Positions 55,867-64,000 of a DNA stretch of 64,000 nucleotides are shown in pieces (position 1 is the first letter of the stretch; each line of letters opens with the position of its first letter). The notes under the pieces were generated by a model. That model had not been told where the DNA came from. It saw nothing but the letters and a program-made list of their open reading frames with translations, and searched no databases. Made by a program: the position numbers and the translations under genes. The stretch is from Bombardia bombarda (taxonomy: Eukaryota > Ascomycota > Sordariomycetes > Sordariales > Lasiosphaeriaceae). Location: positions 4,549,001-4,613,000 of the forward strand of contig JAULSR010000001.1 of assembly GCA_030512295.1 (NCBI GenBank). Direction: 5' to 3'.

Positions 55867-56349
55867 TCACCAGGGTGTCGGTCGGACTTTGGGCACGGCA
55901 ATGAGAAGGGATCGGGGGTTGCCTACGCCATGTTGGGATATGCGGAGTGGAGAGTGTTGATGTTGTGCGCTTGCAGGGCCGTCGTCGTGAATGTCGGGTT
56001 GGGTGAGGTGGGTGAGCTTTGAAGCTCGCTTGGCTTGGGAATGTGTCGGATAGAGGAGCCATTGGCCAATGCTGAAAATGACTAAGCACACTTTTTCGGG
56101 GCGCGTTCCCGCCGAGCTCCAGCAAGCAGCCCTGTCAACCTACCTAAGTTTCCCATCAAAGCTTCGTCAAGCTCGTCAAAGCTCCTCCTCCTCCTCGTCC
56201 CTCAACATCTATAATCTACCGCCTCAAACACCATGACAGATGCGACACGACAGCCGAGCTGTTCCGAGCAGATATAAAGCGCCAGCAATCAGCGAAATGC
56301 CTGATTTTCGGAGCAGGGTGCCGAGGCCAGCGGCCATAATTCCACGACT
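55867..56349. promoter_or_regulatory. Divergent promoter region COX7a-like / mitochondrial protein
   Basis: It includes the possible missing first exon of the COX7a-like gene (an ATG at 56062 with a GT at 55926-55925 would keep frame, but gives an unusual Arg-rich N-terminus). Repeats of AAAGCTCCTC/CTTCGTC type near 56158-56190. Confidence 0.45.
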
Positions 56350-59013
56350 ATGCGAGCAGTGTCTCCAGCAATACGCCATATAGCAACTTCTTCACGCTGC
56401 ACCCGCCCCAAATTTGTCGATAACGCACCATGCTTGGCCTATATCTCGACACGACGTCTATGTGCCGCAGCGGCAAATGGCCGCCTTGATGAGGCGGAGG
56501 CGGCGGCATCAGCAACGACATCATCGGCCACTGCTTTCGGCGCCAAAGTCCAGCCGCCTCAACCCGCAAGAGTTGTTCACCATGTCGATTGTGCCCCCCT
56601 GCCCGGGCTAAAGTGGGAGTCTGAAGCGACAAAATTCCAAGAGGCGTTACCAGGACCATTACAGGGACCGTCCCTCCTGCACAACCATGAAGTAGATCAA
56701 GAGCTGAAGCTACTTCATTTCGGGAGATGGAACAAACTGAGGGTCTCACCACTAAAGTTGATCTACGAGGCCGATATTTCCTCACCGGATGCCAAGTATG
56801 GCCCCCGACTACTCGATCTACCCCAGAATGAGAACGACATCCACCTATGGGTGTGCATTCTTCATTTTCAGTTTCGGACAAACCACGCCCGCGGGGTGAA
56901 GAGAGTCATGAAAGGATTGATTCAACGAAATCCAACTTTGCCAATGGACGGGAAGGTTGCACGCCCTTTTTGGAAAGCCATTCTCACCACCGCCCTCACC
57001 AGCGCCGCTGTCGATAATGGATTGCTGAATCAAGTATGGTTTTATGCGAGCCGTGTCTTTAAGGAGCATGGGCTTGCCTGGCCAGATCTATATGCCACCA
57101 CCGTCTCGCATTGGATAGCAGAGCGGGACTATGCAAAGACTCTAGAATGGCACCAACGCCTCTGTCCAAATTTTGGAGTTGATGCAGCAACTTTCACAGA
57201 GATGCTGAAGCTGTACATCCTCAAGCCAGACCCCTGTACACGTTTGCCAGATAAGACCACACAGCTCATTCTTGAGGCACTGTACAAGAGAAATTCACAT
57301 CGTGGGCTCTATGACAAGCTTATCCCGTATACTTACAGTCAAGGGACTGCAGAGTTGGCTCGCAGATGGCGAGAGATCCTTCTTTCTTGCGGCGATAGTC
57401 CGAAGTCGAAATCATCTGCACCATTCTTGCGGTACCTTGTTGGCTACTCTACACAGAACCCGGGGAGTCTGACGGATGCCGAGAGCCGTATAGTATCGCG
57501 GGACCTAATATTCGAGACCGCTAAGAACGGTCGCAAGCCAAGCGAAAAAAATATAAACAACAACTTGAAGACATCATTATCCGCCAACCCGCGCCAGTCT
57601 TTCAAATCGGCCATCAACCTCGATGTATTCAATGATGCGCACGTCCAACGGGGTGTTATTCAGGCTGCCGCCATGACCGGGGTCTGGGAGCAATTTCATG
57701 CCATCACTGAAGCAATGCTTGGTGCCTCGACGAAACTGTCTAGAGTTACTTCAACATATCTCGCAGAGGTTTCAAACAATCTCCTATTGTCATGCCTTGA
57801 AAGTGACAGGAGAATGACAGTTCTTAATATTCTCGATTCGATGAATGCGAGAGAAGTGTGGCTGTTTCGAGCAACCAGTGATGCGATATCGACGCATGTC
57901 ATTCATGAGGTGTCGACTTGTACTGCAGCAGGCAACCTTTACTTCTATACCGCCCTGTGTAGTCGGATGATACATACATCTTATCCGCTTTCAAACCAAG
58001 CTTGTGGCACCGTCCTTTCGGCACTCGGTCGTGTAAACCGTCTGGATGATCTGGAGCGCCTGTCAATGGAGATTGTCAACGGCTACCGCTACGCCCAGAA
58101 ACCCGGCCAGGTTGTACTGCCCCTTGATAACTTCAACCCGTGGTCCGTGGTTCGTTATCAGAAGGATGAGACTGGGACCGTACGACTGATCTCGAGCGAG
58201 CCAACCGTCAGACATCCCAGGGATCCAATCCCGTTGATATTTAACAAACGGATGCAGGTGAAAATGATACAATGGGGCTTCGAGCAAGCTGTGCCTAATA
58301 CAGCACCCATCAGGCCAAAGCCATACAGAAAGAAGCCCAAGGATTGGCATCTTGCACGGGGTATCCGACTCATTGCCCAGCTCCGTGACATGGGCATCAC
58401 TGTGGTACCAAATATATTGGTTGATTACATCATTGCCCGCTTAGCTCACATTTACTGGCTTGGACAGCTTTACCCGCCGTTTGAGCGGTATGCGAAAAGG
58501 TTGGCGTACAAACCGGCACCGGTCAAGCACTGGTTCATTCTGAACGAGGTCAAGAATCTGTGCGACGATGCATGGGGCTCAGAGTTGCTCCCGCGGCTTT
58601 CGCGTTTACAAACGCTGCTCATGGAGCATGTGCAGAGATGGAGGAGAGCTCTCCCGTGGGTAACTCGTGCCTTGTATCGGCGCAATGGCCGGCTGCTGCG
58701 CTGGTACCAGATTCCCCAGGGCCAACGAAATGGATTCATGGCCAAAGTGCCTCATAGGAGATATGAGAGAGTCATTTTGCCCTTGCGCAAAAACGCTGCA
58801 GTTTTTCCTCATTTGCCAGCATTTGATCTACACCAGTTTCGACCACAAGAGACGAGTTTCGAGTTAATCGACGCTATTTCGGGATTGCCAAAGGGTACTC
58901 CTGAACTTCGTGCAAAGAAGTGGAGAGGGAAAGGTGCCAAGGCTCTACGTCAACGAATTGATCGTTATGGACGATGGGTTAAAACGCCTGGGACGGACCG
59001 GAGGCGACCATGA
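56350..59013 (+). CDS. Large mitochondrial-type fungal protein, possible helical (PPR-like) repeats
   Basis: An 887-aa single exon. The N-terminal ~50 residues (MRAVSPAIRHIATSSRCTRP) are Arg/Ser-rich with no acidic residue, as in a mitochondrial presequence. The middle is mostly predicted helical with PPR-like spacing (for example GLAWPDLYATTVSHWIAERD, then GVDAATFTEMLKLYI), though repeats are degenerate. The C-terminus is very basic (RRYERVILPLRKN; KKWRGKGAKALRQRIDRYGR), which would suit RNA or mitoribosome binding. I do not recognise a named family. Its shared promoter with the COX7a-like gene fits a mitochondrial role; that is inference. Start ATG at 56350 follows directly after the divergent promoter. 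Confidence 0.85.
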   Translation: MRAVSPAIRHIATSSRCTRPKFVDNAPCLAYISTRRLCAAAANGRLDEAEAAASATTSSATAFGAKVQPPQPARVVHHVDCAPLPGLKWESEATKFQEALPGPLQGPSLLHNHEVDQELKLLHFGRWNKLRVSPLKLIYEADISSPDAKYGPRLLDLPQNENDIHLWVCILHFQFRTNHARGVKRVMKGLIQRNPTLPMDGKVARPFWKAILTTALTSAAVDNGLLNQVWFYASRVFKEHGLAWPDLYATTVSHWIAERDYAKTLEWHQRLCPNFGVDAATFTEMLKLYILKPDPCTRLPDKTTQLILEALYKRNSHRGLYDKLIPYTYSQGTAELARRWREILLSCGDSPKSKSSAPFLRYLVGYSTQNPGSLTDAESRIVSRDLIFETAKNGRKPSEKNINNNLKTSLSANPRQSFKSAINLDVFNDAHVQRGVIQAAAMTGVWEQFHAITEAMLGASTKLSRVTSTYLAEVSNNLLLSCLESDRRMTVLNILDSMNAREVWLFRATSDAISTHVIHEVSTCTAAGNLYFYTALCSRMIHTSYPLSNQACGTVLSALGRVNRLDDLERLSMEIVNGYRYAQKPGQVVLPLDNFNPWSVVRYQKDETGTVRLISSEPTVRHPRDPIPLIFNKRMQVKMIQWGFEQAVPNTAPIRPKPYRKKPKDWHLARGIRLIAQLRDMGITVVPNILVDYIIARLAHIYWLGQLYPPFERYAKRLAYKPAPVKHWFILNEVKNLCDDAWGSELLPRLSRLQTLLMEHVQRWRRALPWVTRALYRRNGRLLRWYQIPQGQRNGFMAKVPHRRYERVILPLRKNAAVFPHLPAFDLHQFRPQETSFELIDAISGLPKGTPELRAKKWRGKGAKALRQRIDRYGRWVKTPGTDRRRP

Positions 59014-59375
59014 GGGTAGAGCAGATCCCCTGTGTGATGATGGTCAAAGCGTGTTGAAGACAGGTCGCATATAGAGCAACCAAGACATTTGTACAAATAT
59101 ACAATCAAGATACCCCAACATGTACATATATAATAAATTAGAGTGCAAATTAGAGTCCTTAAACCTTTGTTCTTCAAGTGGTGGCATTATTTGTTGGTAT
59201 ATTGTGATGTACTGAACGTGAACTTCAACAACTCGAAAACTCCGATAATGAGAGCATAACAACCTGGACGCCTTGTCACGGTAGGTATCCTCTTCTAATT
59301 CTATTCCTTCCTGGTGAGCTACTTCAACACACTTTCATGCCCGTCACACCATATCCACGATTGTGCTTGGCCAAA
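59014..59375. other. Convergent spacer mitochondrial protein/TLG2
   Basis: 362 bp, AT-rich, two 3' flanks. Nothing else recognised. Confidence 0.5.
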
Positions 59376-60616
59376 TTAAATAATTGTTTCACTCTCGACC
59401 TCCTCGTGATGTTTCTTCGGCTTGATAACGAGCAGTATTATCATGGCGGCAATAATTAGCAATAGCAGCAGAATGATCTTCCGCTTGGTGGTCTTTTTCT
59501 GGTAGCCCGACGCGATGGTCAGCTCCTTGGCTGCCTCCTTGACGTCGGTCCCCATGCGCTCCACATTGTAGTCTATCCTGTCCAGCATCGTGCCTTGGTC
59601 AATCACCATGGTCTGCAAGTCGCGGAACAGATCTGAGAGCGCAATGATGCCCTGGGCGATGTCCTCAATCTCCCGCTCGCGCTGCGAGATGACGTGGTCG
59701 TTGGACTGCAGAAGCTTTTGGTGAGATGTGGCTTGCAGAGTGGACTGGGAAAATGACCGGTCCGCGTCCGACTCCAGAATGGACGGATCGGTATAGGTTC
59801 CTCCTCCCCCAGTCAATGGGGTTCCAGAACGGTCGGCAGGACTGGATAGACCTCCCATGCCTTTGAGTTCTGTGATGGAAAAAAAAAGGGTCAGCATCAG
59901 CTGGCCGAGGACGCGACGGTTAAGCACACTTACTCTTCAGATATGCGCTCTGCTTCTTCCGAAAGCCTGCGCTCGCCTCCTGCACTCTTGTGGCAAGGTT
60001 GATCTGTATGTTTTTCGCCATGGTCTCGTCGGCGCGGCTCATCTGGCCCGAGGCCTTGCCCTCGCGCACCATCTGCTCGATGCGCTGGATGCAGCGGTGA
60101 CAGTCGTGAAAGCCGCGCGTGATGGACTGGGTCAGCTGCTCGATCTCACCCTCCTCGAGCTTCTTGGCCTCGTCGTCGTTGAAGCCAGGCAGCACGTGCT
60201 TCTGGTGCAGGCGCTCTAGCTTCTGGCTCTTGCGCGCGATGTCGGCTAGCAATTCCGACACCTCGTCCGACACGTCTGCCCAGCGGGGCGGGAGGAGGTC
60301 CATCTCAATGACGGCATCGCCGTCGTCGGCGTCGTAGGCGCCGGATGAGAGGAGGCCGCGACGGTCGTCGTCAGCCGAGAACAGGATCGACGAGCTGGTG
60401 CCGCTGCTGGTCGCGCCGCCGCCGCCGAAGCGGTCGGCCGAGGTGGACGGCCCATACCGATTGCGCTGCGCCGGGTGGTGGGCGTAGGACTGCCGGTACG
60501 AGATATAGCTATTTTTGACGCGCGTTAGTGCTGGGATTAGCCTCGCGAGCTTCGGGATGGGGAGGGGGGTTTGTTTTAAATGAGGCGACGTACAGATTCG
60601 TGCGGTCTCGCCACAT
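59376..60616 (-). CDS. TLG2: Qa-SNARE, TLG2/syntaxin-16 type
   Basis: Tlg2/Stx16 is the endosome-to-trans-Golgi Qa-SNARE. Exons 60616-60594, 60508-59934 and 59869-59376 give 363 aa. The N-terminus MWRDRTNLYISYRQSYAHH is the Sec1/Munc18-binding peptide typical of this family. The Habc region follows (WADVSDEVSELLADIARKSQ with KLERLHQKHVLPGF). The Qa-SNARE motif in exon 3 reads REREIEDIAQGIIALSDLFR, then LQTMVIDQGTMLDRIDYNVE, with the zero-layer Gln in VIDQG. A transmembrane anchor (KIILLLLLIIAAMIILLVI) and a short tail end the protein. Introns are 85 and 64 nt. Divergent from calmodulin. Confidence 0.93.
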
Positions 60617-61386
60617 GGCGGACGCCGGAAGGGGGAAAGACTCCCTTCAAATCACCCACCAGAAGCACTACCAAGTGTAGCTAGGTCCTGGCGATGGGGT
60701 TGGGAGAGGAAAAGAAAGTGGTGAGGTGGTCCTGCCGCAGGTCGGGTGGTGTGGCATCGCATCGCATCGCATGCACGGGTTGGATGGATGCTCAGCTATT
60801 CGTACACTACCTAGGTTGGCTGACTGCTGGCAATGACGCTCGATGGGTCCAGACACAATTGCCAATTCCGACACCTAGCCAGCCCCTGGCACTGGTAAGC
60901 CGCAGGCCAACACCAGCTGTCATCAGCTGCAGCTCAAGACTCCGGCCTGCCGATCAACCGAGGGCGAACCAGGGAGGTACGTAAGCGGTACCTTTGTACC
61001 TTGTAGCTGCTGGTAACCTCCACTCCCTCAGGCCTCCACGGTACAAGGTACACAGCTAATAAGTAGGTGGTGGCCTTGTGTGAGCTTCGCAGCCGCAAGA
61101 GGCGACCAGTGGTGCGCATTGGTGGTAGCCGACCTGACTGGCGCATGGGCCCTTTCTAGACGGGTCTTAGGAGGGGCCCCGCTCCCGTCTCGAAATCCAA
61201 AGCCCAAAGCCTGTTGTTGCTCATTTAATTCACACTTTAGCCCCTCAACGACCTATCCATCTGAGACAGGCAGAGCTACGCATACGACCAGAAATACCTT
61301 TGTTGACAGCCCGATCGCAATATTAACGGGCACCTCCGTTGACGCATACACACAACTTTACTCTATACACAGCACACAGCATCACC
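60617..61386. promoter_or_regulatory. Divergent promoter region TLG2 / calmodulin
   Basis: 770 bp with a (GCATC)n run near 60756-60770 and a cluster of GGTACC-type motifs (60975-61050). No gene supported. Confidence 0.5.
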
Positions 61387-62401
61387 ATGGTTCGTCCACT
61401 ACCATAGTTCTTGTTCTTGCTGAGGCCGCCGCCTATCTTGCCCCGCGGCGGAGGGGCAGCTGGGCGCCAGGCGGGCATCCAAAGAGAACAGCAAAAATCG
61501 CGAGAGCTAACCATAACTGAACTTACCACCACAGGCCGACTCCCTCACTGAAGAGCAGGTCTCTGAGTTCAAGGAGGCGTTCTCCCTCTTCGTAAGTGCT
61601 GCCATACCTCTCCGTTGTTTATCCACGCCGCCGTCCGGTTGAGCGCAAACACGGCGGTGGAGGGCTGGACTGAGCTGGACTGGACTGACCACGTATAAAC
61701 CCAACAGGACAAGGATGGCGATGGTTAGTCAAATTCCTGCAGTTGTGCGCCAAACCGTCGCGACCAGCCTGCCTCCCAATCCACCCCGCCTGGGACAGGT
61801 GTCTCTTGTCCGGTCGACCATGGCGCATGTTGTTGGCGGTAAGCATGCTAAACGGTAGTAGGACAAATCACGACCAAGGAGCTGGGCACCGTCATGCGCT
61901 CGCTGGGCCAGAACCCCTCCGAGTCGGAGCTCCAGGACATGATTAACGAGGTTGACGCCGATAACAACGGCACTATCGACTTTCCCGGTAAGACGTGATC
62001 TAGAAACACACGCGACGACCAATCGCTAACAAGCCTTAGAGTTCCTCACCATGATGGCCAGGAAGATGAAGGATACTGATTCCGAGGAGGAGATTCGCGA
62101 GGCTTTCAAGGTTAGCCTTTGTGCTGCGACCCCTAGCTAGACCATGCCCTCTAACCCACTGCCACACAGGTGTTCGATCGTGACAACAACGGCTTCATCT
62201 CGGCCGCCGAGCTGCGCCACGTCATGACCTCGATCGGTGAGAAGCTCACCGACGATGAGGTCGACGAGATGATCCGCGAAGCCGACCAGGACGGTGATGG
62301 GCGTATCGACTGTACGTACTTTGGAGCCCGTTCTTGTGATGGCACGTCGCTAATATGACCCAACAGACAATGAGTTTGTCCAGCTCATGATGCAGAAATA
62401 A
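61387..62401 (+). CDS. Calmodulin
   Basis: Ca2+ sensor that activates calcineurin, CaM kinases and other targets. Seven exons: 61387-61389, 61535-61591, 61708-61723, 61862-61987, 62040-62110, 62170-62311 and 62367-62401, total 450 nt, 149 aa, the exact standard length. The first coding exon is the ATG alone; the third is 16 nt. EF-hand loops are [36 protein letters not shown] and [12 protein letters not shown], all with canonical Asp/Glu ligands. The central linker [17 protein letters not shown] is conserved. Introns are 145, 116, 138, 52, 59 and 55 nt, most with CTAAC/CTAAA-type branch sites. Because of the small exons, frame-based gene calls miss most of it. Confidence 0.97.
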
Positions 62402-62758
62402 GCAACACGACCATAACCTGATATCCACTTAGTCTACGAAGAAGTCAAGCCTTTTCTTTCGGATTTATCTTTCTATCTTGTTCTGGATGGGCCCAGGTAC
62501 CTCAAACACCAATGGCTTGATATCAAGGGCAAGGATTTCTTGTTCTCGTGCCGGGCCTCATGCTTAATATCATCTCCACTATCCCACAACGTCGGGTGTG
62601 GGGTATAGCTGGTTGAAGTTTCCAAATGATGGATTTATTCAATGTCGCGTTTGCTGTGTTTTGTTGTCGAGCCTCTTGTGTTTTACGGCCACCTTAGTTT
62701 CTCTGCATTGATGGCCATCGAGATGTTTCAAGCGCCGATAATGAAATGGGGGTCACAC
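62402..62758. other. Calmodulin 3' flank
   Basis: T-rich DNA after the calmodulin stop, presumably 3' UTR and terminator. No specific motif identified. Confidence 0.5.
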
Positions 62759-63109
62759 TCAGTAGCAATCGACAGGCAACGCTGATGTAATTGACCCGGA
62801 TCCAGACAAGGTAGATATATGCTACTCGATGAGGAACTGGCCTGTTGATGCCCCTTTTCGGGTATACATACCTTTTGTTTCAACCCATACCCCATCGTTC
62901 AAGATGGCAGGTCTGGCCCGGTCGTCCGGGTCTGGGACAATATGCAGGTTGATTGTGGCAGTGCTCTCTAGCGGCACCTTTCCAGGCTCGCCCCGAGGAC
63001 CTTGATCCATCTCGCTTGCTTCATGTCGCTCACTCACTGCAGCCCCATCAGCCTTATAGGGATTTCCCATGCCATCCATGCCTTTTTCCGGCGGTGGCAG
63101 ATCACGCAC
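62759..63109 (-). CDS. Doubtful small hypothetical protein
   Basis: A minus-strand open frame runs from a possible start at 63109 (GTG) or the ATG at about 63079 to a strong donor (AAAG|GTATGT) at 62871. A CAG acceptor at 62784-62782 would add a short last exon ending at 62759 (ALPVDCY), with a 90-nt intron. The sequence is hydrophilic and acidic (NPYKADGAAVSERHEASEMD; INLHIVPDPDDRARPAIL). No domain recognised. A hydrophobic N-terminal exon could lie upstream (around 63258-63160) but I cannot join it confidently. Coding status uncertain. Confidence 0.4.
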
Positions 63110-64000
63110 GATCCCGTCGACAGCTTATTCGCCGCCCATGCCAGGCCGCCAAGATCTTGGGTGGTGTCTAGACTTTTGGTGTATGTAAGGGAACTTGTGC
63201 CCGAAACCAGACCTCCCAAAACGGAAAACATTACCAAACCCCGCATATTCATGACCACTCAGGTCCTCCCCGCTCATCCACCCGCTTCATTCGAAGCTTT
63301 GATACACTCACTAGAACAGCACTCAATAATTTGTTTTATTACACACGTACATAAATGAAAATCTAGAATATGACTCACTAGGTCGCATAGCTCAACAATC
63401 AGCTTACAAACGCCTTGTTCGATCAACTTCCGGTATTGTACTTGTAGCTGTGGCGGGTCACGAACTGATTCATATGTTCATCATATCGCTGTCCATTTCA
63501 CACTTATGAGGCAACTGATTGGTAAACTGTGATTTCAGGATGTACGGTTGTCCTGAAAAAGAAAGTTCATCACGTCCTACTGACATATCACAGTAAATCT
63601 GTAGGACGTGATAAATACGTACCTTGTACCTTGTGATTCCAAACAATGAATAGGCGACAAGAAAAGGGTGGAAATGCAGGCAGCCAACTTCCGGGCCCGC
63701 TCTTGGTGGGGAGGGCAGTTGGCTTTCAGGGGCTTCCGCAGCTCGAAGTAGAGCGGCTAGTACATATCTGGCTAGTGTAAACCACAAGTTAAGGCCTGAG
63801 GCGTGAATAATTAGGTACCCCCTACCACAGCCAGGCGGGTCGGCCACATGGGCCAATGGTCAATCTGGCTGGCGGCCACAATCGCAACGCTGTGGCTTCG
63901 TGGTGTTTGATACGGATTACGGTGCACGAATAGCTCGCTCGCTCAGCGTTTCCTCGCAACTCACGACATCGCAACCTTCCAGTCTGGTCAGATTCCTTCC
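63110..64000. other. Right end of window, no supported gene
   Basis: About 0.9 kb with an inverted repeat (63569-63612) and otherwise featureless to me. A gene starting beyond the window is possible. Confidence 0.45.
63569..63612. repeat. Perfect 12-bp inverted repeat with 20-nt loop
   Basis: Left arm ATCACGTCCTAC at 63569-63580 and right arm GTAGGACGTGAT at 63601-63612 are exact reverse complements. The loop is 20 nt. Could form a hairpin or be a dimeric binding site. Confidence 0.9.

Noticed and set aside
32582..62401. Functional calcineurin-calmodulin gene cluster
   Set aside because: The two genes are 28 kb apart with many unrelated genes between them; co-location is probably coincidence.
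1..64000. Transposons, CRISPR arrays, defence islands, secondary-metabolite cluster
   Set aside because: No transposase, reverse transcriptase, spaced direct-repeat array, PKS/NRPS or terpene synthase signature was seen; the content is housekeeping.

Overview
The window looks like nuclear DNA of a filamentous ascomycete (Pezizomycotina, probably Sordariomycetes). The gene content is eukaryotic and fungal. Introns are mostly 52-140 nt with GTRNGT-type donors, CTRAY-type branch sites and AG acceptors. The protein sequences resemble those of Neurospora-type fungi as I know them; no database search was possible. I find about two dozen protein genes on both strands. I see no tRNA, rRNA, CRISPR array, transposase or biosynthetic cluster.

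Layout. 1-14 kb: SEC16 (5' end outside the window), the 9-1-1 clamp subunit HUS1, a RING-finger protein, the splicing-linked ESS2/DGCR14 homologue, an ABC1/COQ8 mitochondrial atypical kinase and the ribosome-biogenesis factor RRP36. 15-20 kb: an FCP1-like (HAD) protein with a changed catalytic motif, then a divergent pair of translation genes, eEF1B-gamma and mitochondrial ribosomal protein uS9m. 20-32.5 kb: a gene-poor tract with one recognisable gene, a Q/S/T-rich protein of unknown function at 26.6 kb preceded by a long ATG-free leader. 32.5-44 kb: calcineurin B, EPL1 (NuA4), KAE1 (KEOPS, with an apparent frameshift), the SNF1/AMPK beta subunit, SPT4 and KIN17. 44-62.4 kb: MDL1-type mitochondrial ABC half-transporter, aspartate kinase HOM3, RTT103, clathrin light chain, COX7a-like subunit, a fungal mitochondrial-type protein, the Qa-SNARE TLG2 and calmodulin. 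62.4-64 kb: one doubtful small gene and an inverted repeat.

How the genes relate. This is mostly a chromosomal stretch of unrelated housekeeping genes, many in divergent pairs that could share promoters: eEF1B-gamma/uS9m, SNF1-beta/SPT4, KIN17/MDL1, COX7a/mitochondrial protein, TLG2/calmodulin, RTT103/CLC1, CNB1/EPL1. Calmodulin and calcineurin B act in the same Ca2+ signalling pathway but lie 28 kb apart, and I infer no operon-like link. I found no convincing new biological system. The items most worth a second look are the KAE1 frameshift, the GC-AG intron in CNB1, the ATG-depleted leader at 26 kb, the D-to-N change in the FCP1-like protein and the unidentified gene at 26.6 kb. Exon coordinates were worked out by hand from splice motifs, reading frame and family knowledge.
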